64,000 nt of DNA from Fulvia fulva (Eukaryota > Ascomycota > Dothideomycetes > Mycosphaerellales > Mycosphaerellaceae), in contig NC_063017.1 of assembly GCF_020509005.1 (NCBI RefSeq), forward strand, positions 1,240,001 to 1,304,000. The letters are read 5' to 3'. The notes beneath the pieces were generated by a model. The model did no database searches. It saw only the letters and a program-made list of their open reading frames with translations, and was not told the DNA's origin. Positions 54,701-64,000 of this stretch are shown piece after piece. The stretch's first letter is position 1; each line of letters opens with the position of its first letter. A program made the translations under genes and the position numbers.

Positions 54701-56698
54701 TACTTCGTCGGCTATAGGGTACGGCTATATAAGGCTTTCCTAGGAAGGGTAGTATACGTTAAAGTCTCCTACTACGATATAGCACCCTTGTCTCTTAAGC
54801 GTACTATCTAGGTGTCTATAGACCCCTAGGTCGCGGCTAGACCTCGAGGCTAGCGGTTGTATATATAGGTTGTATATCTAGGTACTACCTACGTAGAGGG
54901 AGGTAATATCGCTCCCGCCTTCTTTGTCTACGTAGTATACTACCTCCTAGTCGGATTCTAGTATGTCCTTACTGATATAGAAGCACGTACGGGGTCTACC
55001 GTTACCTCGTAGGCATATCGTATAGCCTAGTAACTTATAGGTCGTTAGTCTCTTATAGTACGGGTTAATCTATAGCTCCTAGATTACTAGGACGTAGTAG
55101 ACGTACGGGTCCGCCTCGTGTAGGAAATTGTTCTAGACTATATCCTTGCTATAGTTAACGTTATACTAGATAATACTAAGTGTATCGAGGCTAGTTATCG
55201 GCATCGACAATTATTTCCTCTATAGCGTCCTATGTCCTACTACCTTATACGTCCTAGTCTACGCCTATCGGCTATATACTAAAGGGGAGCCGGGCCTAGT
55301 TAGATTTCCTCGCCGTAGCTAGTAGGGCGCGTGGCCTCCCGTACGCCCTAGGTTACGTATCCTTTATATCGTTCTCGGCCCTAGGGCGCTTATGCCCGAC
55401 CGCCGCTAGCTAGTTCCGGTATAGGCTAGCCTTACGGTCGCCGTAGAATCTTAGGGCGACGGTTCTGTTTATGATTGCCTTGTTTTTCGCTAGTTTCCGC
55501 TATAGGCATTCCGCGCTATACGATAGGTAGTACCCCGGACAGTTCGCGTACCGTCTCGTAGCCGATATATAGTCCCTAGATATATAGTCTCCTATATAGT
55601 TCGAGTAGTCCTACTTATTTATACACGTATAGGTTTAGTGTCTATACTGTTAGCATTTGAAGCATTAGAGGACACGAAAGAGTAAGGAGTGCTTTTCTAC
55701 TATCTTAAGGCTATATTACTAGATCAGGCCTTGTTCTATCGCTAGATCCGCCGCTTTCGCGTCTTATAGCTATACTATTAGCGCCGAGGCCTTCTTGCCT
55801 TCTAGCCATTTCCTATAGAGCCAAGTCGCCTTCTGGATTAGAGAGTTAAGAGTGACCGGGTTGTCCTCTTAGAGAGTACGTAGGTGACCTTAGTTAGTTA
55901 GGTCGAACTCCTTAGGTATATCGTAGACTAGGATCGTAAATTGCTTCGTTAAGACCTTCGCTAATACCGTAACCTTAGATGCCCACTATAGCTATACCTC
56001 TAGGTGCCTCCTAGTAGTAGTAGAGCTAGTATAGATCTATAGAGTGCCGTTAGACTATTAGGTCACTACGACTACCCCTAGTTAGTTAATTCGTTAGGCG
56101 AGCTCCTTATTCGATAGCTTCGTAACTTCGGCCTAGTCTTCCTTTGCTATAATACGGATCGTGACTACATCGTGCGTTAGGCGGGGACCTAGTACCGATG
56201 CCGCGACCTATACCTAGCTATAGGGGTGTTGATTCCGGGTGGCCTTACTAATCGCCTAGGACGTCGTCCTTATTTCTTATTATCCTCGGTAATACGACAG
56301 TATAAGCGCCGTACGTAGCTAAGTGATCATTACCTATAGAGACCGGTATAGGAGCTAATCGTTAGTTTCTATACTTTTTGCGTCCTCTATAAGTTGCTAC
56401 TAGTTGTCTTAGGGGAGCTTCGCCTATAGAGCCGTAGGCGCCGTCCGTACCGTAGCCTAGGCTACTATTGCCTAGGAGCTGCCTAATGTAGCTCGGCACC
56501 TCCGCGGCGTTTAGAGCTAAAGAAATAGGGTAAAGAAAACTTTAAGCTATCTACTCTAATAGTAGGATATAGCCTCGAAGATAGGTACCTTCGGTAGTAG
56601 AATAGGCGGCTTCGTCGTCGTATCCGTCGTCGGGTTTCTAATAGGTACTATTATAACTATAGTAGTACGGAATTCTAGGCTAATAGGTGCCCCGCGAT
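51705..56698 (-). mobile_element. Tad-like LINE copy B, near full length, inverted relative to copy A
   Basis: The reverse complement of this stretch matches copy A along its length. Examples are the 3' end at 51.71-51.88 kb versus 42.84-42.99 kb, the endonuclease start near 55.17 kb versus 39.32 kb, and the ORF1 region near 55.35 kb versus 39.13 kb. It ends in (GATA)n and is bounded by a 14-bp target duplication, so its limits are firm (4,994 bp). Differences from copy A are mostly C/T or G/A. It extends further at the 5' end than copy A and lacks the 195-bp insertion. Confidence 0.9.
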
Positions 56699-56712
56699 AC
56701 TATTCGTATCTA
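56699..56712. repeat. right target-site duplication of LINE copy B
   Basis: ACTATTCGTATCTA, partner of 51691-51704. Confidence 0.85.
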
Positions 56713-57540
56713 CGTATAATTACCGGAAAACCTTTAGCTAGAATATACTATAGTAGCGGTATATATCCTCTAGCTATCCCCTATCTAGTCAAAGGCCTAG
56801 AAGACCCTATTCGAATTAGTAATAGGACGAATTCTAAACGTAGGTCATATAGTAGTATATAGCCCCCTTATATACGTATTTATCTATAGACTAGATTAGC
56901 CTAGTAAGAGCGAGAAACCTTAAGAGAGACCGCTTATAGGCTACCTTATAGGATACGACTCTACTAATATCTACCGTATATAGGACCTATTAAAAGATAG
57001 GGTTATACGAGTTAAGGACGTCCTCTTCGATAAGACTACATTCTATAACCTATTACGCCTAATAGTAGGGTATACGACCCCTATCGAGAATATTATAGTA
57101 GCGGAACCGGCTAAAGAGCCTAAATAATACTACGACCTATATATTGCTTATTACGAGCAAGATATAGTATAGGCTAAGGGAGTAGAAGAATAGTCTTAGT
57201 AGCCGTATACCTAATAGCCTCGAGACGCCTACTTAAAGCTCCTTAGGTAAGAACTATACTAGCCGTAATACCGCGAGTTAGTAATATATAACTAAAATTT
57301 AGCTATTTCTGAGATAGGGTTTAGTAAACCTTAACTTTCTAATAGTAGTTTCCGGCTACCTAATTAGCTATTCACAAAGGATATAGTAGTAGCTACTAGT
57401 CTCTACGACTAGGTCAACTCCGTAGAGTTTTTAGTAGCTAAAAAGGGCGTAGAGAACTTTATATATATTTACCGGTCCCCGGACCGGCAAATCGAGTACG
57501 TAATAGATTACGTAACTTATATAAGGGCGCGCGTACTATA
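56699..57540 (+). mobile_element. Ty1/Copia retrotransposon, continuation after the LINE insertion
   Basis: It continues the integrase C-terminal region in the same orientation as 51180-51704. It reads LPENL, YTIVAVYIL, then IGYLIGYDSTNIYRIQDLLK and VIRVKDVLFDKTTFYNLL, the post-integrase GYxxGYxSTNIYR block of Copia elements. The reverse transcriptase is not recognisable. The right end runs into the Gypsy LTR and is approximate. Confidence 0.75.
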
Positions 57541-60500
57541 GGGTCCGAATGAGATAGTTATTGTTCTACGAAGCTACGAAAGAGGAGCGCGAGGCGCGGC
57601 GAAGTTATAAAGCAAAGCTAAGCCGCGCTAACCCGATACAGAAGGTCCGCGGTTTAGCCGGGCCGACGTAGCTATAGTAAGGGGTCGCGGGCTGCCCGTG
57701 ACAGTACCCCCCCTCCTAAAACACGCCTTAGTCCTCTAAGCGTTATCCACCTTATAAGGCTACTTACCTATCGAGCTCTATAATCGCGCGAACGCCTAAT
57801 TATCCTCTAGTACCCTGTCGTTATCCGATAACATCGCATTCGCTCTATTAAGACTATCCTCGACCGGCTTCCTTTAAGAAACATGTTGCCTAGTTAGCTA
57901 GCTTACCCTAGATCTAAGTCTGTCTTCGGCTCGTACTCGCGTATAATCCTTATGACTAAAGTTAGGTATTATTATAGGCTCTATAGGCTCTACTCGAGTA
58001 TCGAATATATACGGAGTAGATTCTATTAGAGGTAAGGCTCGAGGCGACTTATTTGTAACGGTGTCTTTCGGAATGACCCTAATCGTGTTAAGCCCGAGCA
58101 CCTTAGTAGCTAGTAGGGACTAGTCAGATAGAGCTACAAAGTCTATAGGCGTAGATAACTCCGGCCGGTTATAGTAAAAGTCTATAATAGCGGCGGCTAC
58201 GTATTTAAGTATGTCCTCTATAGGTTACTAGGTCTTACTATCCTCCTCGTTCTAATATCTAGCCTATTTCACCTTATACTATATATCTACCTTACGCTTA
58301 TACCCCTTCTTTACCTTACCTACCCGCTTACGGGTATATATATTAAGGATCCTTTCTACCTCGTATATATACGTAGGTACTGCTACTATATCGGCTACTA
58401 TATTAGCCTCGGTAGTGTTAGGTTCGATAGTTATCGGTAGTAGCGGCGCTAGATACTACCCTTTAAGTAGTAGGAAATCGAGGTGGTCGGCTCGTTATAG
58501 TAGTAAGGTATAGAAGTAGTTATTAAGTCCTACTAGAGCGTCTAATAGTTTTAGTCGATAAGAGAGTCTAGCCGGCATGACTTCCGTAATCTAGTAAGGG
58601 CCGGCATATCTCCTATCTAGCTTCTTAGATAGTCGAGTCGTACGGATGTTCTTAGTACTAAGATATACCTAATTACCTACCTTATAGTCTAGAGGAATAC
58701 TTTGGTAGCGGTTTGCTACTTCTACTTAGAGAGCTTATAACATTCGTATATTCTCTTAAAGGTACTTATAAAGCTCGCAAATTCGACGTATAAAGGTTTC
58801 TACTGATCGCGTATCTAGTCGCTAGAGAGTAGTTAGTCCTCCCTCCTTTCTAGCGTTTAGGTCAACTCGCTCTATAAACTTAGAGTTATAGCCTAAGGTA
58901 GCGTAGAACGGCGATATACTAGTAGTCTTAGACAGGTGATTATTGATCGCGAAGTAAGTAAGGCATAGCTATTCTACCTAGTCATCCTATACCTTATTAG
59001 TAAATATACGGAGATACTGTTCTATCGCCTAGTTAGTACGTTCTAACGGTCTATTAGTTTCTAGGTAATACGAAGAACTTAGCTTACGATTTGTACGGAG
59101 CATCTTATAGAGTTTCTTCTAGAAGGTAGCAACCTACTACTTACTACGGTCTAATATAATAGTATTAAGAAACCCGCGCCGACAGAATATATATTTAAGG
59201 AAAAGCCTTGCCGTATTCTATACTATTATCGCGCTAATAGGGATCAGCTCGACTTCCTTAGTAAGCCTATTAGTAACGGTCATAATGTTATTATAGACTA
59301 TACCGTCAAGAGTACTGTCTAGGAGTCCGATAACGAAGTCGACTATAATATATTTCTAAGGCCGATCTAGAATAGGAAGTGGCTATAGTAATCCTAGTAG
59401 CTAGGAGTGTAGAGATTTTGTTATACGGTAGGTACGGCAATTCGCGGTGTATCTACGTATAGATCTCGCTAATCTAGGCTAGTAGAATTCACGTACTACG
59501 AGTTCATAAGTACGAGCTCGTCCTAGATAGCCTACTACTAGAGCGTTATAGTTTATCTTGATTATCCTAGTCTATAAAGCTTAGTAATTTAGTACCTATA
59601 AGCTCTAGCCGTCGTATTAATTTCGAATATATAGTAGGTCGCTATCTACTTTATAGTATACTAGGTGAATCTTCGCTCTCTATAGTAGTATAGGAGTACG
59701 GTCTTTTATAGGTCCTTAATCGCGGTCTTAAGCTCATTATCGGTTACGTACGCCGTCGATATTCAATACTCGAGTTCGGCTTCCCGCTAACTTTTACGCG
59801 TCGCCGGTTATTTAGTAGGCGTATCTCGTTCTATAGGTATAAACTCTTTAGCTTTAGGGTTCAGCTATACTAGTTCCTCTTCCTCCGGCGTATCTTCTAC
59901 TATTACCTATAGTAAGGCGATCTTAAGGAATCGCTTAGGAGGTAGTAATGTCTAATACTAATACTAGTTCCGAGGGTCGTCCACCCCCTACGGAAGGTCC
60001 TAGCTACGTCTCGTTAGGCTGTCTAGCTTTATACCTTAAAGTCCTAGACGGTATATTATCTTGAAGTTGAACTATAACAAGAACTTAGCCTAACGCGCTT
60101 GTCGCCGATTTAGCTACTTTATCTTCATAAAGTATTCTAGGTTCTTATAGTCGGTATAAATCTTAACTAGCTATAAGTCCTTATTATCTACTTCGTAGGC
60201 GAGCTAGGGTCTCTATTCCTTAAAAGCCTTGATAATAGCTAATAGTTCCTTATTATAGATTTTATAATTGCACTCCTATAGACTCAACTTCTTCGAGTCG
60301 AAGGCTATAGGATGTAGTATACCGTTCTCGTTATACTACGAAAGCACGCCGGCGTTTATAAAATCTGAAGAATCTATCTCTACTACTATTTCCCTACCTA
60401 GTATATAATGTACGAGCATACCGGCTTTACTAAACGTAGCTTTGAAATTGTTAAAGGCTCGTTAGTAATCTAGTGACTACTAATTTCTTCTGTTCTTATG

Positions 60501-63500
60501 ATTACTTAGTCCGTCCGACTTGGTCAGGTTTATAAGAGGAGTAGCTATACGCGGAAATGCTTCGATGAACCGCCTATAGAAGTTAGTAAATCCAAGGAAG
60601 GCCTATTTATCCTTTAGGTTCTTAGGAGCTTCCTATGTCTGAATATATTCGAGTTTCTCGGGGTCTATCTCGATACTGTTAGGCGTTATAATTAGCCTAA
60701 GATACTTTACCTTCTATTAGTAGAATTCGCTTTTGTCGATGTCTACTATAAGTCCTATATCGCGTAGCTTAGTAAGAACCTTCCGTACGTGTTTAATGTG
60801 CTCCTCTAAGGTGTTACTAAAGATAAGTACGTTATCTAGGTAGGCCGACACAAAGTCGTCTAGGTGTTCTTATAAGACCTTATTAATGTATAATTAGAAC
60901 GATACTAGTCCGTTATACAAGCCGAATGGCAACACTAGACACTCGTAGATGCCGTATCGTGTCGCAAACGCCGTTAACTACTCGTGCCCTTTAGCTATCC
61001 GTAACTTGTTAAAGGCTACTATAATGTCTAGCTTCGTAAAGTACTTCTTGCCGTATATACGGTTAAGCGTCTCTTATATTAAGGGAATCGGATACCGGTT
61101 CTTAATAGTGATCGTATTTAATCCTCTATAGTCGATATAAACACGTAGCCTACCTCTAGGCTTACGTACTACTAGTACTAGTATAGGAGACTAGCTCGTC
61201 TTTTGCCCTACTTTCCGTACCTTCCCTTTAGATATTTACTCGTCTAGCCATTTCTTAACTACCTCGTTCTCCTTCTTAGCTAGGCCGTAGGGCTTACGGT
61301 ATAGTAGCTCTTATAGACTATTAGGCTTAATGTGAATCTCATGATCTACGCCTAGTCGGTAAGGTAGGAGTCCTTTATAATCCTTAGCTAAGAAAGCGTC
61401 CGTAATATTATAGTATATCGGCGGTAACTTCTCCTTCGGGTTATAATTAAACTGCTTGTTTAAAAATTGGTCCAGATTATTAGTAGCTATTACACTTAGC
61501 TTAAGCTCTCCGCCGTCGCTCTTACGCCTAGTAGGCATAATGTAGAAGCACTTAGCCCTAGGCCGGTACGCGTACATCCCCTACGCGCGTTAAGAAACGC
61601 CCTAGTAGTCTACTTCTTCATCGTCTATGTCTTCTAGGTTATATAATAAGACGTTCAGCTCTACCCCTCCTACTATAAAGCTCGCTACTTCTCTAGTAAA
61701 GGGCTCTAGTCCGTACCGTACTAGTGCCTACTTCTTCTTCTCGCGGTAGTTTAGGGATTATACTATTGTCGATGTCTTATTCTATAGATAGTGACCAAAG
61801 TAGTAATCCGATCTGAATGCTACCTCGTCTATCTCCTAGAAGATGTTTAGGTTATACGCTATAAGCTATAGTAGGCTAAAGACGATGTCGTATTCGAGTT
61901 CGGTAACGTAGTATAACATTTGCTCGTAATAATCGCCGATAACTACGTCTATAAGGGCCGCGTATATAATCTGCCGTATAGTGGCCATTCTATCTCCTAG
62001 TATTAGTCGTCGGCTTTACGTCAAAGGGATCAGGGGTATTGTGTATTTGCGTGTGAATTTCTAGTTAAGAAAGAGAGAGGTAGAAGTAGAATCTATAAGG
62101 CCTCGAGCCTTTCTATATTATATTATTACGGGTAACACTATATAAGGGTATATAGCTAGCTGTTGTTTATCTAGTACGTATGCCGATATCTTAAGCTCCT
62201 TACTATAGTCTGTTACCGTCTCTTATATTCCGTGTCTCTTAATCTTATACTCTTTCTGTCCTAGGAAGTTCGGGTGACCGCTATCTACTACGCTTAGGTA
62301 GCGGTCGTGCCATTTGCCTAGTACGGATCGGCGGCTAGGGAACTGAGGTTTACGTTCGGATTCGGCGTAGTATTACGTAGACGCGGTAGGCGGTAGTCGC
62401 TATCGTACCTATATATTAGGTATTTAGGGTTAGTCGATACGTAAGAACCTATACGGTAGCGGTAGTACTTACCCTACTTCTTAAGGTCTTCGCGCTACTT
62501 ACGGTTAAGCGTAGGTAGGTTCTATAGATATGTCGGTAGATCCTCCTTCTTCTTAGTACTAGCGTCCTATAGTAGGCGCTATACTAAGGCACCTACTATA
62601 CCGGTAGCGGTACCGGTAACTACGTTACCGTTATTCTAGTTATTCTAGCCGCTATTACCGTTCGAGTTGCTATTACTACGGGGGCGCTCCCTCTACGGGT
62701 ATAGTCGATCTGTCTCGTAGAAGCTCTCGTCTAGTATAATATACTCCTCGATAACGTCTTATATACTATCTAGGCGGCGGTCGACTTCGCGGTCGCCGAA
62801 GGTCTTAATAAAGTACTTACGGTTTGGTCGGTTACGGAATAGTATAAGCTCGGTCTTATTGGTCTATAATATCTAGGCGCGTAACTTCGAGTAGCGGGTA
62901 TAGAAGGCTATAAAGGTTTCGCCTTATTCTTACTTATAGGTAGTAATATTAACTATAGCCTTAGTTCCTTTATTACGTATACTATATTAGCGTATTATCT
63001 AATCTAACAACTCTTCTCTAGTCTTAAACTCGTTAAAGGACTACTGTCTAGGCATAGGGATCCTCGGCTTAATGCTTCGCTAAGGATCACCTTACGTCTA
63101 TCTATATACGAAGCGTAGACTATCTACCTTAGTACGGAAGGTTACTATAGTTAGCTTTAGGAGAACACTACTATACTAGCTGTCGAAATTAGGGTTATTA
63201 TCGTTCTTAAAGTGCTTAGGGTTAGGCACACCCTTACCGATCTCTATGCCGCGAGTAAGGGTGCGGTTAATAGTAAAGAGACGTTCTAGAAGGTTAACTA
63301 GTAGTGTCTAGGTACGGGTATTACGTATTCTCGAGTTACGACTATTATTAGGTCCTAGTCGCGGACGGTCGTTATTACGTCTCCGGCTATTATTACTACG
63401 GTCATCGTCGTCTCTATTATTATTACTACTACCGCTACCGCTACCTCTACTAGTAGCTTCGCGATACCTACGTAATAGCTACTCGAGTAAGGTCTCGCGT

Positions 63501-64000
63501 AGGCGGGAACGAGAAGGTCGGCGGCCTAAGCGGCCCCTACCTCCGTTCTATATAGTGTCTCCTACCTTAAGCCGAGCCTTTAGGTTATCGACTTCTTGTT
63601 ATAGGGCCTAGTTCTTCGCCTTAGCATCTTGTGCCTTCTTCTTCTCCTTCTCGTAGATCTCGCTAAACTACTTATATAGGTTATTAGCTTCCTTATATTT
63701 CTTCCCTAGCTCTTATAACTTAGCTAGGTCGTAATCCTTCTTGCTCTTAAGATCTACTACCATTTTCTATATAACAAGCTCTTCACTTCGTAGCATCTTA
63801 TAGATGCGGTCGTATTCGGTGTATAGCGTAGTGTACTAGGTGTTCTAGAGGTCATTAGCTCGCTCTATTATATCGAGTTGTCTACCCTTAGTAATCGCCG
63901 TGTTAACTACTTATAGCACGAAGTCGTAGGTGGTCCTCGGGTGTTAGGATATAAGGGTCGTAAGGTTGTCTAGGGTAACATTCTAGTATTCGGATGCAAG
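57541..64000 (-). mobile_element. Ty3/Gypsy chromovirus, RIP-inactivated, runs off the window
   Basis: Minus-strand order. Gag begins beyond 64,000 and includes MVVDLKSKKDYDLAKL near 63.76 kb. A protease-like region lies at about 61.6-62.0 kb. Reverse transcriptase follows with [20 protein letters not shown] (61.1-61.2 kb), ATRYGIYECLVLPFGLYN and [15 protein letters not shown] (60.83 kb). Then come RNase H (near 60.3 kb) and integrase with DRSKQ, SYYLETNRPLERTNQAIEQY and YATLGYNSKF (58.9-59.3 kb). A chromodomain-like C-terminus follows (YEVERILNIYTRK ... AAAIIDFYYNRPEL, 58.15-58.36 kb). The LTR lies beyond it. Stops are mostly TAG/TAA at Gln/Trp positions. Confidence 0.85.
57704..57716 (-). 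other. polypurine tract and 3' LTR border of the Gypsy element
   Basis: On the minus strand GGAGGGGGGGTAC precedes TGTCACGGGCAGCCC at 57703. This is the arrangement of a polypurine tract followed by an LTR starting TG. The inner LTR end is not resolved (somewhere about 57.5 kb). Confidence 0.65.

Noticed and set aside
57898..58101. 67-codon minus-strand frame.
   Set aside because: Not a separate gene; it is a surviving stretch of the Gypsy integrase C-terminal region between RIP stops.
61311..61577. 88-codon minus-strand frame.
   Set aside because: Part of the Gypsy protease/reverse-transcriptase region, continuous in sense with flanking RT motifs.
37548..64000. Possible CRISPR-like or satellite array because of the many short repeated strings.
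   Set aside because: The recurring TATA/CTAG strings have no constant repeat-spacer period. They come from CpA-to-TpA mutation of several transposons.

Overview
The window is nuclear DNA of a filamentous ascomycete (Pezizomycotina). Protein style and 2EXR/HET gene content suggest a dothideomycete such as a Mycosphaerella relative, but that placement is inference. Supporting evidence: short 45-100 bp GT-AG introns with CTAAC-like branch sites, fungal-only families (HET, 2EXR, TmpA-like), and a transposon block with the CpA-to-TpA decay of repeat-induced point mutation (RIP).

Region 1 (about 1-37.5 kb) is gene-bearing with balanced composition. Intact genes: the 3' end of an FHA-type Ser/Thr kinase, a zinc alcohol dehydrogenase, MCM5 and VPS54 (divergent from one promoter), an NTF2/SnoaL-like protein, a dual-specificity phosphatase, an intradiol ring-cleavage dioxygenase, an unknown spliced acidic protein, NOB1, a small unknown spliced gene, a 4-coumarate-CoA-ligase-like enzyme divergent from a TmpA-like membrane reductase, a small F-box-like ORF and a 2EXR protein. 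Broken genes lie among them: a HET gene with two compensating frameshifts, a C-terminal MFS transporter relic, and a run of three damaged genes at 30.6-35.5 kb (NADPH-P450 reductase, Zn-cluster-type regulator, cytochrome P450). The reductase is cut at its 3' end and the regulator at its 5' end, and they meet at about 32,353. I read this run as a decayed P450 cluster.

Region 2 (about 37.55-64 kb) has no living gene. It is a nest of RIP-mutated transposons. Two related Tad-like LINE copies face each other, at 37.8-43.0 kb (+) and 51.7-56.7 kb (-). Between them lie a second LINE (+), a third LINE (-) carrying an internally deleted pogo-like DNA transposon, and a Copia element (+). The (-) LINE at 51.7-56.7 kb sits inside the Copia element with a visible 14-bp target duplication. 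A Ty3/Gypsy chromovirus (-) runs from about 57.6 kb off the right edge. A 195-bp insertion with a 5-bp target duplication interrupts the first LINE, and the matching empty site is visible in the inverted copy. At the gene/transposon border (37,509) a promoter-like segment and an ATG with 12 codons run straight into the repeats, which suggests a beheaded gene.

All assignments come from reading translations and motifs. No database search was run, so family names rest on recognised motifs.
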